Positions 54,244-62,432 of a stretch of DNA of 64,000 nucleotides are shown here, piece after piece. The DNA comes from Candidatus Kapaibacterium sp. Lineage in GTDB: Bacteria; Bacteroidota; Ignavibacteria; Kapaibacteriales; NICIL-2. The position numbers were made by a program, and so were the translations under genes. The stretch spans positions 1,376,579-1,440,578 of the forward strand of contig BPHK01000001.1 of NCBI GenBank assembly GCA_026003495.1, read 5' to 3'. Positions within the stretch are counted from its first letter, which is position 1, and each line of letters starts with the position of its first letter. The notes under the pieces were generated by a model. That model did not search any database. It was not told the DNA's origin and saw only the letters and a list, made by a program, of their open reading frames with translations.

Positions 54244-55121
54244 CCGAAGAACCGATGGCAACCAAACAACGACCTCCTGCTGAACCGAACAATGAGCTTG
54301 CCTTCGCGGACCTGTGGAAGGAGCTCCGTTCTCGTCGAACACCGAAGGCACGAAAAATCGAGATCAAACGGCAACTGCTTCTCCACTACATGTGGATCGT
54401 TCGGTACACGCTTTACAACATGACGATTCCTTCCAATTCGCTGCTCGGCGAGGAAGATTTTCTGCACGTAGGTCTACTTGGGTTGAACGATGCGATCGAA
54501 CGGTTCGAACCGGAGCGTGGCATCAAGTTCGAAACATTTGCTGTACCTCGTGTGCGTGGAATCATTCTCGATGAAATGCGCAAACTCGACTGGCTCTCCC
54601 GCTCTGCTCGTCGGAAGGTGCAAGAGCTTACCGAGGCAAGCGACCGCCTCCGCAGTGAACTTGGGCGCGAAGCCTCACCGGATGAACTACAAGCGATGCT
54701 CGGTATTACCCCCGAAGAGTATCAGTCATACCTCGAAGCAATGGCGGCAGCGAATGCTTCCTTTTCACTTTCCACCCCCGAAACAAGCTACGACGACGAC
54801 GGGAACGAGCACGATACTATCGAAGAAATTCCCGATTACGATGGCGAAAATCCCTTTACGCAGCTTGCCCACGATGAGCGCGTCGAGTTTGTCCGCCAGT
54901 ACATCCAGAAGCTCCCTGAGCGCAAACGACTTGTCATGACGCTCTACTACTACGAGGAGATGACCTTCAAAGAAATTGGCGAGATGCTCGGCTTGACCGA
55001 AAGCCGCATTTGCCAAATCCACACGCAAATCTGCAACGACCTTCGCAAAAAACTCGAAGCGTACGAGGCAGACTACGGTCCCACCGACGAAAACACGAAG
55101 ACTGAAAAGCGCATCCTTTAG
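54240..55121 (+). CDS. fliA: RNA polymerase sigma factor FliA/WhiG family (sigma-28)
   Basis: A 293-residue alternative sigma factor. Region 2 spans about 45-115 (HYMWIVRYTLYNM, EEDFLHVGLLGLNDAIERFEPERGIKFETFAVPRVRGIILDEMRKLDW, read in parts), region 3 follows (LTEASDRLRSELGREASPDELQAML) and region 4 is C-terminal (LPERKRLVMTLYYYEEMTFKEIGEMLGLTESRICQIH, read in parts). The ordering and the LDEMRKLDW segment are typical of the FliA/SigD group. It starts by ATGA overlap. A weak hairpin (55162-55180) follows the gene. Confidence 0.92.
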   Translation: MTEEPMATKQRPPAEPNNELAFADLWKELRSRRTPKARKIEIKRQLLLHYMWIVRYTLYNMTIPSNSLLGEEDFLHVGLLGLNDAIERFEPERGIKFETFAVPRVRGIILDEMRKLDWLSRSARRKVQELTEASDRLRSELGREASPDELQAMLGITPEEYQSYLEAMAAANASFSLSTPETSYDDDGNEHDTIEEIPDYDGENPFTQLAHDERVEFVRQYIQKLPERKRLVMTLYYYEEMTFKEIGEMLGLTESRICQIHTQICNDLRKKLEAYEADYGPTDENTKTEKRIL

Positions 55122-55161
55122 GCAGCGTCGGCGATGCGCTTGCGGCAATGCCAGTGCCTAT

Positions 55162-55190
55162 GCGGCGATGATAGCGCCGCTTACCTTCCT
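55162..55190 (+). terminator. Possible terminator after fliA
   Basis: GCGGCG (55162-55167) pairs with CGCCGC (55175-55180) around a 7-nt loop and is followed by TTACCTTCCTATTT. The T-run is interrupted, so this is a weak call in the 67-bp gap between convergent fliA and rny. Confidence 0.4.
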
Positions 55191-56751
55191 ATTTCGCGAT
55201 TGCGTAGCTGCGGCGCTCGCGGATGACCGTCACCTTGATTTGCCCGGGATACTCCATTTCGTGCTCGATGCGTTTGGCAATCTCCGTTGCCAGTTGATCG
55301 GCGGTCAAGTCATCAATCTTTTCTGGCTCGACGACGACGCGGATTTCACGGCCTGCCTGGATCGCAAAGGTTTTCTGCACGCCATCGAAACTCATCGCGA
55401 TTTCTTCGAGCTTTTCGAGCCGTTTGATGTACTGCTCCAGTGATTCGCGCCGCGCTCCTGGACGTGCACCACTGATAGAGTCTGCCGCTTGGACCAGCAC
55501 AGCAATCGGGGTTTCCATCTCGATATCTTCGTGGTGTGCGCCAATTGCGTTGCAGACGACTGGATGTTCACGGTAACGCTTGGCAAGTTCCATTCCGAGC
55601 AACGCGTGCGGTCCATCGGTGTTGCGGTCGAGAACTTTGCCGATGTCGTGGAGTAGCCCTGCCCGCTTCGCATGCTGGACGTCCAGTCCGAGCTCAGCAG
55701 CCATGGTTCCAGCAAGGAATGCAACTTCGACTGAGTGCGCGAGCAAATTTTGCCCGTAGCTGGAACGATACTTCATCTTCCCGACATGGCGGATAAGTTC
55801 AGGGTGCATGTTGTGAATGCCGAGTTCCATGATAGCGTGTTCCCCAGCGCGGACAATTTCTTCGTCCACTTCCTTCCGAACTTTCTCGACGATTTCCTCG
55901 ATCCGAGCTGGGTGGATGCGCCCATCGGCTAACAACCGTTCGAGCGCAATACGCGCAATCTCCCGACGGTATGGATCGAAGGCAGAAATCGCAACAGCTT
56001 CCGGTGTATCGTCAATGATGAGATCAACACCGGTGGCGGATTCGAAGGCGCGGATGTTCCGTCCTTCCTTGCCGATGATGCGACCCTTGAGTTCTTCGTT
56101 TGCAAGCGAGACAACCGAGACCGTCGTCTCGACGCAGTGATCCGACGCCGTCCGCTGGATTGCCTCGATGACAAGTTTCTGTGCCTCGCGCTGCGCTTGC
56201 TGTTTGGCTTCATCCCGAATCTGCTTGATGAGCAGCGCTGCTTCGGCGCGCGCTTCGTTGACCATGTTTTCGATCAAGAAGCGCTTGGCGTCTTCCTGCG
56301 TCATGCCTGTAATCCGTTCCAAGCGCTGATTTTGCTCAGCGACGAGTGCTTCGGCTTCCTTGAGTTTTTGTTCGATGATGCGCTGTTTTCGTTGGAGTTC
56401 CTGCTCGGCTTGCTGAACTTGCTTTTCCTTGCGTGCAATCAGCTCGAGCTTGCTTTCAATCGCCTCTTCACGGCTGGCAAGGTGCTTTTCCTGATTTTGG
56501 AGTTTCGCACGCCGGGAGTTCAGCTCTTTTTCCATCTCCTGGCGTTTTTTGTGGATTTCTTCCTTGGCTTCAAGCAACCGCTCTTTTTTGAGCGTGCGTG
56601 CTTCTTTTTCTGCTTCCTCCAAAATCGCTTTCGCTTTCTCCTGTGCGTCGGAAATTCGTGCCGCTGCTGCCCGTGTGCCAGCAAAATAGGCGATTCCAAA
56701 ACCGAGCACCAACCCAATTACACCGAGAATGAGTACGGTCATGTATTCCAT
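55189..56751 (-). CDS. rny: Ribonuclease Y
   Basis: A 520-residue membrane-anchored endoribonuclease. It has an N-terminal helix ([19 protein letters not shown]), a long coiled coil to about residue 190, a KH domain ([19 protein letters not shown]) and an HD domain ([18 protein letters not shown]). It starts mRNA decay. The gene lies behind zapA and a structured RNA on the same strand, an order I believe is common in Bacteroidota. Confidence 0.96.
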   Translation of the reverse strand: MEYMTVLILGVIGLVLGFGIAYFAGTRAAAARISDAQEKAKAILEEAEKEARTLKKERLLEAKEEIHKKRQEMEKELNSRRAKLQNQEKHLASREEAIESKLELIARKEKQVQQAEQELQRKQRIIEQKLKEAEALVAEQNQRLERITGMTQEDAKRFLIENMVNEARAEAALLIKQIRDEAKQQAQREAQKLVIEAIQRTASDHCVETTVSVVSLANEELKGRIIGKEGRNIRAFESATGVDLIIDDTPEAVAISAFDPYRREIARIALERLLADGRIHPARIEEIVEKVRKEVDEEIVRAGEHAIMELGIHNMHPELIRHVGKMKYRSSYGQNLLAHSVEVAFLAGTMAAELGLDVQHAKRAGLLHDIGKVLDRNTDGPHALLGMELAKRYREHPVVCNAIGAHHEDIEMETPIAVLVQAADSISGARPGARRESLEQYIKRLEKLEEIAMSFDGVQKTFAIQAGREIRVVVEPEKIDDLTADQLATEIAKRIEHEMEYPGQIKVTVIRERRSYAIAK

Positions 56752-56780
56752 TGCATCCAGCTCTGAGATTGTGAAACCGA

Positions 56781-57024
56781 ATAAAAAAGCACGAGCCGTA
56801 CTTCATGCATCGCTCGCCTCTGGGGCGTGACGGGTATCGCAAGAACCCTTCCAGCACACAGTGGGTTGTAGCCCTCATGCCGCTGGCTCCTGCCGCCAGA
56901 GAAGATCCTGGCCATGCTCGATGGCACGGTGCAGTCTGCCATTGGGATGCGGAGCCTACGACCCTGCTTCACTCACATCGGTTCTGCGCTACGCGTGTGC
57001 AACGATGATGCAGTACGGCTCGCT
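56781..57024 (-). ncRNA. ssrS: Candidate 6S RNA (SsrS-like) between zapA and rny
   Basis: The 346-bp gap between zapA and rny folds into one long nested hairpin on the minus strand. The closing stem is GAGCCGTACT (57012-57021) with AGTACGGCTC (56793-56802), extended by a G-U pair. Next in, 56980-56992 pairs with 56834-56847, 56956-56964 with 56863-56871, and the apical GGAGCC/GGCTCC (56951-56956 with 56885-56890). Internal loops of about 19/31 and 15/15 nt separate these stems. A T-run, GCTTTTTTAT, follows the closing stem directly (56781-56790). Length of about 240 nt, one hairpin with a large central bubble and location next to zapA all fit 6S RNA, which binds the housekeeping RNA polymerase. 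No coding frame in the region has support. Confidence 0.6.
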
Positions 57025-57097
57025 ATCGTTTTGAGTTTTCCAAAGAACCGATGACTGTTGACCAACTCCGAACGTCGCGATTCCACCCGCATGCGCG

Positions 57098-57394
57098 TTA
57101 AGCAGCCATCGCGACTGCTTCGGTGATTGCTTGTTCCAAGTGTGAACGCATCGCTCGGAGCTCACTGCAGAGATATTCGATCGTCTGGCGATGATGCTGG
57201 CTGAGCCAGTCGTGGCGCTCGGCAATGTTGAGCGCTGCCAGAATTGCCAACGTTGGCGTTGATTGGTCGGTTGAATCCTGACGGAGCACCTCCAGCAGCC
57301 GTTCGATCTCCGCTGCTGCCCGCAGCGTGCGTTCTTGGTCATCGCATCGTAAGCGAAATTGACGTCCACCGATCGTAACAGTCACCGTCGTCAT
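57098..57394 (-). CDS. zapA: Cell division protein ZapA
   Basis: A 98-residue ZapA-like protein: an N-terminal globular part (VTVTIGGRQFRLRCDDQE, LRAAAEIERLLEVL) and a C-terminal helix that should form an antiparallel coiled coil. It bundles FtsZ filaments. A TAAATTTG promoter element lies 27 bp upstream, and the 6S-like RNA and rny follow, so a zapA-RNA-rny transcript is possible. Confidence 0.88.
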   Translation of the reverse strand: MTTVTVTIGGRQFRLRCDDQERTLRAAAEIERLLEVLRQDSTDQSTPTLAILAALNIAERHDWLSQHHRQTIEYLCSELRAMRSHLEQAITEAVAMAA

Positions 57395-57420
57395 AGGAGC
57401 GTCATCATCGTTGCACTAGT

Positions 57421-57451
57421 CAAATTTACGCATTTGACCGCCGAACAAAAC
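57421..57451 (-). promoter_or_regulatory. Promoter of zapA: GTTTTG-17-TAAATTTG
   Basis: TAAATTTG (57421-57428) fits TAnnTTTG, and GTTTTG (57446-57451) stands 17 bp upstream, containing the TTTG form of the Bacteroidota -33 box. The transcript would start near 57414, 20 nt before the ATG. Confidence 0.6.
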
Positions 57452-57489
57452 GGAAAAAGGTACCCTTTGTTGTAGAACGTTTGGCAGGC

Positions 57490-59028
57490 TCAAATGGCAA
57501 GTCGCTGTTGGAGGAGTTCCCGCGCTTGACGGACAGCTTCTACCACCGCCGGATCAACCTGGAGTGTCTGGCGGACCTGCAGAATTTCCCGAATGCGTTC
57601 TACCAGCATTTCGAGCTGATCCATCGGAGGAAACGATTCCTGAGCAATAGCAGAAGACGAAAGGGTTTCGAGCACTGACGCAATACGCTCAAGATGCTCG
57701 GTCAGGTGCGATGTCTGCACCGCTGATGGTTGCTGCTCGAACTGCCGCAGTCGTCGCTTGAGGAGGATATTCCGCTCAAGCTCACTGCGAAGTTCATCTT
57801 CCAGTTGCCGGATACGTTCCCGTTGGGCGCGTAGTTGTTCCTGGAGGTGGTCGCGCTCTCGCTCTGCAGCCTCGATTTTGATCTGGAGTGGTGCAATCGC
57901 CTCTGCAATGCGCCGCTCGACCTCCTGCTGGCTCTGTTGCGCAACATGGAGCTGTTCGCGTAGACGCGTGACTTCATCAGTCAAGACCTCCAGCTGCTGC
58001 TGTTGCTGCACTGCAGCACGTTCTCCCAGCTCCACCTCACGGCGAAGGCGGGCGAGTTCTTCTGGCGATACTTCCGCCAGTTGTGCATGAAGTCGTTCGG
58101 AGGCAGTGTGAAGTTCCATGAGCTGTCTGCTCCGTTCCTCAAGCAGATGGCGAAGCTCCTCGCATTCGCGATCAGCGGCCAGGTATTGCTGGCGGAGTTT
58201 CTCATTTTCCTGGTGGAGCTGGTGGAGCTGCTGTTCCAATTCCGTTTGGCGTTCAGCTCCATGGGCGTCGGATGCAGATGCGGTGAGCGCTTGTTCTGCT
58301 TGTGCATATCGTGCGGCGAGTTGCTCCAGTTCAGCTGTCTTGCTCTCTAGCTCTGCTTTGAGTTGGGCGATGATTTGCTCGGCTTCGGCTGTGTGTTCGC
58401 GGAGCTGGTTGAGTTCCTCGGTGAGGACAGTGTGCAGCTCCAGTTGCTCAAGGGCGTGATTGTATTCGGCGCGGAGTTGCTCTACCGTGGTGCGGAGATA
58501 TGCCAATTCTTCCTGCTCTGCAACCGAACGCAAGTGCTCATGCTCCAGCTCAGCGATACGGCTACGAAGCCGCTGGATCTCTGCTTCGAGCGCCGCAGTG
58601 CCTTCGAGCGCGTGCTGGGCAGCGCGGTAGTCTTCTGTCAGTTGAGCGTAGAGCTTCTGGAGCGATTCCAACTCGGCTCGAATCGTATTAGTCTGCCGAA
58701 GCTCCTGTTCTCGCTGGAGAAGGAGCCGCTCGCGCTCGGTGATTGCATGCTGGAGTTGCTCGATTGCTTCCCGCGACTGCGAAAGCTCCTGCTGAAGGGC
58801 TTCTATCTGCTGCGCCTGTTCCTGGAGCGAGCGGACCTCCGTCTCCAGTTGCGCAACGTGGGTACGGTGTTCGTTGAGCTGCGCCTCGAGCGTGCGATTG
58901 GCTTGGCGGGCAGCACGGAGATGCTCACCAAGCGTCTTGAGCGTTGCCGTGACGTTATACACCTGCTTCCAGAACAGCTCGAGCTCAGTTCGAAGCGCAT
59001 CGGGAATGTGTTCCATCATGCCGTCCAT
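57490..59028 (-). CDS. Long coiled-coil protein between pheT and zapA
   Basis: A 512-residue protein that is predicted by eye to be almost entirely alpha-helical coiled coil (about residues 30-430), rich in Glu, Gln, Leu and Arg, with breaks near 260 (ASASDAHGAERQ) and 440 (QQPSAVQTS). The C-terminal 80 residues are less regular and end in VEAVRQARELLQQRLAI. No signal peptide or transmembrane segment. It starts 3 bp after pheT stops, so it belongs to the pheT transcript, and zapA follows with its own promoter. In other Bacteroidota a short coiled-coil protein often sits here. A cytoskeletal or division role is inferred from position only. Confidence 0.8.
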   Translation of the reverse strand: MDGMMEHIPDALRTELELFWKQVYNVTATLKTLGEHLRAARQANRTLEAQLNEHRTHVAQLETEVRSLQEQAQQIEALQQELSQSREAIEQLQHAITERERLLLQREQELRQTNTIRAELESLQKLYAQLTEDYRAAQHALEGTAALEAEIQRLRSRIAELEHEHLRSVAEQEELAYLRTTVEQLRAEYNHALEQLELHTVLTEELNQLREHTAEAEQIIAQLKAELESKTAELEQLAARYAQAEQALTASASDAHGAERQTELEQQLHQLHQENEKLRQQYLAADRECEELRHLLEERSRQLMELHTASERLHAQLAEVSPEELARLRREVELGERAAVQQQQQLEVLTDEVTRLREQLHVAQQSQQEVERRIAEAIAPLQIKIEAAERERDHLQEQLRAQRERIRQLEDELRSELERNILLKRRLRQFEQQPSAVQTSHLTEHLERIASVLETLSSSAIAQESFPPMDQLEMLVERIREILQVRQTLQVDPAVVEAVRQARELLQQRLAI

Positions 59029-59031
59029 ACG

Positions 59032-61428
59032 TTACAACGTCCGAAGTTGTGCACCATGCTGTCTGGCAACTACATCAAGCACACGCTCGATAACTTGTTC
59101 GACTTCCGCATCGGTCAATGTCCGCTCGGAGGAGGCAAACGTTAGATGGAGCGCAATGCTCTTTTTGCCTTCTCCAAGGGAAGGGTGCTCGAATACATCG
59201 AACGGCTCGACTGATCGAAGGAGGTCGCCCCCTGCACGATGAACGGTTTCGACCAAAGCCTGTGCTGGGAGGAGGCGGTCCACGATCAGTGCCAAATCCC
59301 GCTCCACCACTGGGTATGGCGATGGCGCTTGGTAGCGAGGGACCGTGTCCGCAGTCCGGTAGAATAGTTTCAGCGAGAGTTCTGCAAGAAACGCTGCTTC
59401 TGGTATATCCCATCGCCGTGCCAATCGAGGCGCAATTTGACCGGCAATGCCGATGGCGTGGCCATCGCAACATATCTCCATCACCGGCGCGATGAGCCAT
59501 TCGGCTGTTGCTACCGGTGATTGAGCAGGTTGCCAATGAAGATTCAACCGAAATCGCTTCCCCATCGCCTCTATAGCGCCTTTGAGGTCATAGAAATCCA
59601 CCCACCGGTGCGCCTCCAACCAGTGGCGATCTCCACGTCGTCCCGCAACGGCGAGCACAAGATGTTCGTGCTCTGTCGCAGGATGATTGCTCGCATCGGA
59701 CGACGCGAAAAAGACCTTGCCGATTTCAAATAGACGGATCGAACTGGCACCGTACCGAGCATTCCGGGAGAGAATTTCTACCATCGAAGGAATAAGCCAC
59801 TGGCGGAGAACACTGCGCTCACGGCCGAGCGGATTGGCAAGTTCGAGCGCACGTTCGGCATCGAGAATCGTCTGTGGGTCTTGCAACGTAAAGCTGAGTG
59901 CCTCGTAGAAGCCAACGTCCGCAAGCCAGCGTCGAATCTCAGCACGCCGCGTTGGAAGTTGGAGATGCTCAGGGATTCGGTGCGCTGTGTATGGAACCGA
60001 TGCTTCCGACGAAGCAGGAATAGCCTCGTAGCCATGCGCTATGGCAATTTCCTCGATCAAGTCAATTTCTTGGCTGATATCAGTACGGTACGATGGCACA
60101 CGCACCGTGATCTGCTCTGAGCGTTCTTCGGTGAGAGCAAATCCCGAACGGATGAGCGCTGACTTGACTTCGGAACTACGCAGCCCAACGCCAAGGATAC
60201 GTTTTGCACGTTCGATGCGCACCGATAGCTCTTTGGGCCTCCGCGGGTGCGGATAGACATCCACTGCAGTGGAAACATGCGCCCCTGTTAGTTCCGCAAT
60301 GAGCGCAGCAGCTCGATCGAGCGCATATGGAATCATCTCAATGTCAGCCCCGCGTTCGAAACGATACGATGCATCCGTCTGCAGTCCGAGTGATTTTGCC
60401 GTCCTCCGAATCGAGGAGGGAGCAAAGTAGGCAGATTCGATCAGCACGTGGGTTGTTGCCTCAGTGATCGCAGAATCTATCCCACCCATCACTCCTGCGA
60501 TTGCGAGCGGACGCTCGACGTCTGCAATGCAGAGCATCGTCGGATCGAGAGCTCGCTCGATACCGTCGAGCGTAGTAATTGATTCTCCCTGACTGGCAGG
60601 ACGGACGATGATACGACCACCCCGGATAGTTTGAAAATCGAAGGCGTGCAGCGGCTGGCCACATTCAAGCATCACGTAGTTTGTCACATCCACAACAACG
60701 TTCCGCGGACGAATTCCTGCTCGTTCCAGTCGACGCTGCATCCACAGTGGCGATGGTGTGATGGTCACGTTCTGGAGCACCCGTGCTGCATAACGCTGGC
60801 AGAGATCGGGATAGGGTAGTTCAATCTTGCACGGCGAAGCGAATGCATCTGCTATACGGACGTGTGGCAGATGCGCCTGGTGGCCAGTCGCCGCTGCAAG
60901 AATTCGCGCGATCCCGAAATGCGAAAGAGCGTCGGCGCGGTTCGGCGTAATGCCGATCTCCAAGACCACGTCCGGGGGGAAGAGCTCGGACAGCGGTATG
61001 CCTGGCGCGATGTTTCCATCGAAGGTCATGATACCATCATGATCATCGCCGATCCCGAGCTCACGTTCTGAACAAATCATGCCTTCAGATTCGACACCAC
61101 GGATCGAACGGTGTTCGATCTTGAGTCCCCCTGGCAGCTCCGCCCCTGGGAGTGCGACTGCTACACGCTGCCCTTGCTGCACATTCGGCGCACCACACAC
61201 AATTTGACGCAAAGAGTTCCCATCGAATACCCGACACACCCGGAGCCGATCGGCATTCGGATGTGGTTCCACATTGAGAACCAAACCGATAACGATGTTG
61301 GCGGCAGTAACACCAACGTGCTCAACCGATTCTACCTCGATTCCCAAACGGGTCAACGTATGCGCAAGTTCTTCGACGCTGCCGTTCCAATCAACATAGT
61401 CGCGTAACCAGGAAGCTTGAAGTCGCAT
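59032..61428 (-). CDS. pheT: Phenylalanyl-tRNA synthetase beta subunit
   Basis: A 798-residue PheT. Domains in order: start MRLQASWLRDYVDW, the tRNA-binding domain (IVIGLVLNVEPHPNADRLRVCRV), the B3/4 editing domain with the FDFQTIRGGRIIVRPA region, B5, the catalytic-like core (ELANPLGRERSVLRQWLIPSM), and the C-terminal anticodon-binding FDX-ACB domain (YPVVERDLALIVD ... IALHLTFASSERTLTDAEV). With PheS (not here) it charges tRNA-Phe and edits Tyr. ATG 61428 was chosen; the open frame reaches into the tRNA-fMet gene on the other strand. A TAATTTTG lies 28 bp upstream. Confidence 0.96.
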   Translation of the reverse strand: MRLQASWLRDYVDWNGSVEELAHTLTRLGIEVESVEHVGVTAANIVIGLVLNVEPHPNADRLRVCRVFDGNSLRQIVCGAPNVQQGQRVAVALPGAELPGGLKIEHRSIRGVESEGMICSERELGIGDDHDGIMTFDGNIAPGIPLSELFPPDVVLEIGITPNRADALSHFGIARILAAATGHQAHLPHVRIADAFASPCKIELPYPDLCQRYAARVLQNVTITPSPLWMQRRLERAGIRPRNVVVDVTNYVMLECGQPLHAFDFQTIRGGRIIVRPASQGESITTLDGIERALDPTMLCIADVERPLAIAGVMGGIDSAITEATTHVLIESAYFAPSSIRRTAKSLGLQTDASYRFERGADIEMIPYALDRAAALIAELTGAHVSTAVDVYPHPRRPKELSVRIERAKRILGVGLRSSEVKSALIRSGFALTEERSEQITVRVPSYRTDISQEIDLIEEIAIAHGYEAIPASSEASVPYTAHRIPEHLQLPTRRAEIRRWLADVGFYEALSFTLQDPQTILDAERALELANPLGRERSVLRQWLIPSMVEILSRNARYGASSIRLFEIGKVFFASSDASNHPATEHEHLVLAVAGRRGDRHWLEAHRWVDFYDLKGAIEAMGKRFRLNLHWQPAQSPVATAEWLIAPVMEICCDGHAIGIAGQIAPRLARRWDIPEAAFLAELSLKLFYRTADTVPRYQAPSPYPVVERDLALIVDRLLPAQALVETVHRAGGDLLRSVEPFDVFEHPSLGEGKKSIALHLTFASSERTLTDAEVEQVIERVLDVVARQHGAQLRTL

Positions 61429-61455
61429 TCGACGCGTGTACGGAAAGTGCTGGCG

Positions 61456-61463
61456 CAAAATTA
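61456..61463 (-). promoter_or_regulatory. Candidate -7 element TAATTTTG of pheT
   Basis: TAATTTTG on the minus strand matches TAnnTTTG and would place the start near 61449, about 21 nt before the pheT ATG. The divergent tRNA-fMet promoter lies 22 bp away on the other strand. Confidence 0.45.
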
Positions 61464-61484
61464 GTCGTATGTGATGACAATGCC

Positions 61485-61515
61485 TTGCAGAATCGAACCG
61501 TGATTCGTATTTTTG
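61485..61515 (+). promoter_or_regulatory. Promoter of initiator tRNA: TTGCAG-17-TATTTTTG
   Basis: TTGCAG (61485-61490) and TATTTTTG (61508-61515) are separated by exactly 17 bp, with the start expected 7 nt before the tRNA 5' end. The same spacing and -7 element appear before porU and tRNA-Thr(CGU). Confidence 0.7.
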
Positions 61516-61529
61516 CGACGACTTACGAT

Positions 61530-61602
<73 letters not shown>

Positions 61603-61611
61603 CTGCAGGAT

Positions 61612-61646
61612 GCGGCGACAGAACTTCTGTCGCCGCTTTGCATTTA
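61612..61646 (+). terminator. Terminator after tRNA-fMet
   Basis: GCGGCGACAGAA-C-TTCTGTCGCCGC is a perfect 12-bp inverted repeat (61612-61636; the real loop is probably 5 nt), followed by TTTGCATTTA. It begins 10 bp after the tRNA and reaches the stop codon of the SDR gene on the other strand. Confidence 0.7.
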
Positions 61647-62432
61647 GAGGCAACGAGTTCGCCCACCATCAACTCGTATGCATTCCCCGGTAATGTATCC
61701 GGCCATATCTGAGCTGAGGAAGAGCGCGAGCGCTGCGATTTCCTCAGGTTCGGCAAAGCGTTGGAGAGGAATTTCCCGGAGCATCTCCTCCTCGACGATA
61801 CGTTGCTCGATTCCCCGCGCTGCAGCTTTTGCGGCGATGATCTGCTCGAGCCGCTCCGTCCGCGTTGCACCGGGAAGAATGCTGTTGACGGTAATACCGT
61901 AGGGAGCAAGTTCCATCGAAAGCGTCTTTGCCCACGCTGCGGTTGCTGCACGGATTGTATTCGAAACTCCCAGCCCTTCGATCGGCTGACGCACGGAAGT
62001 CGAAATCACGTTGAGGATTCTTCCCCAACGCTCGGTTTTCATACGAGGCAGTGCGTACTGCACAAGTTGATGTGAGGCGACAAGAAGCCGATCAAGCGCG
62101 CGGTGGAACTCATCCGGCTCTGCTTCAATGATTGCACCTGGAGGAGGACCTCCAGCATTGTTGACGATGATGTCCGGGACGATTGCTTTTTCGCGCAGCG
62201 TTTCGATGAGTGCGGAGACGGAGTTTAGGTCATCATAGTTTGCCATAATTGCTTCATGTTGTGCATGACTGATTGCCCGAAGCTCTTCAAGGCGAGCCGT
62301 GAGCCGATTCTCCGAGCGTGCTACGATGACAACGCACGCCCCCGCCTGCGCGAAGGTCTTGGCGACTGCCCACCCAATACCACATGTTGCGCCGCCAACA
62401 AGCGCTGATCGCCCTGAAAGGTCAAGTTTCAT
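61644..62432 (-). CDS. SDR-family oxidoreductase lacking the Tyr-x3-Lys motif
   Basis: A 262-residue short-chain dehydrogenase/reductase. The cofactor motif reads GGATCGIG, with IIVNNAGGPPPG and the C-terminal YITGECIRVDGG typical of 3-oxoacyl-ACP-reductase-like SDRs. The catalytic Ser region VISTSV is present, but where YxxxK is expected the protein has SNTIRAATAAWAK, so the classical tyrosine and lysine are replaced. Other SDRs with an SN-xx-R variant exist and their chemistry is not settled. It overlaps the acyltransferase gene by 11 bp, suggesting a lipid-related operon. Confidence 0.87.
   Translation of the reverse strand: MKLDLSGRSALVGGATCGIGWAVAKTFAQAGACVVIVARSENRLTARLEELRAISHAQHEAIMANYDDLNSVSALIETLREKAIVPDIIVNNAGGPPPGAIIEAEPDEFHRALDRLLVASHQLVQYALPRMKTERWGRILNVISTSVRQPIEGLGVSNTIRAATAAWAKTLSMELAPYGITVNSILPGATRTERLEQIIAAKAAARGIEQRIVEEEMLREIPLQRFAEPEEIAALALFLSSDMAGYITGECIRVDGGRTRCL

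Noticed and set aside
56989-57369. Open frame opposite or beside zapA (126 codons)
   Set aside because: Out-of-frame shadow of zapA and the 6S-like region, with biased low-complexity translation.
57500-58990. Possible tandem DNA repeat in the coiled-coil gene
   Set aside because: The repetition is at the level of heptad amino-acid pattern; I see no repeated DNA unit.
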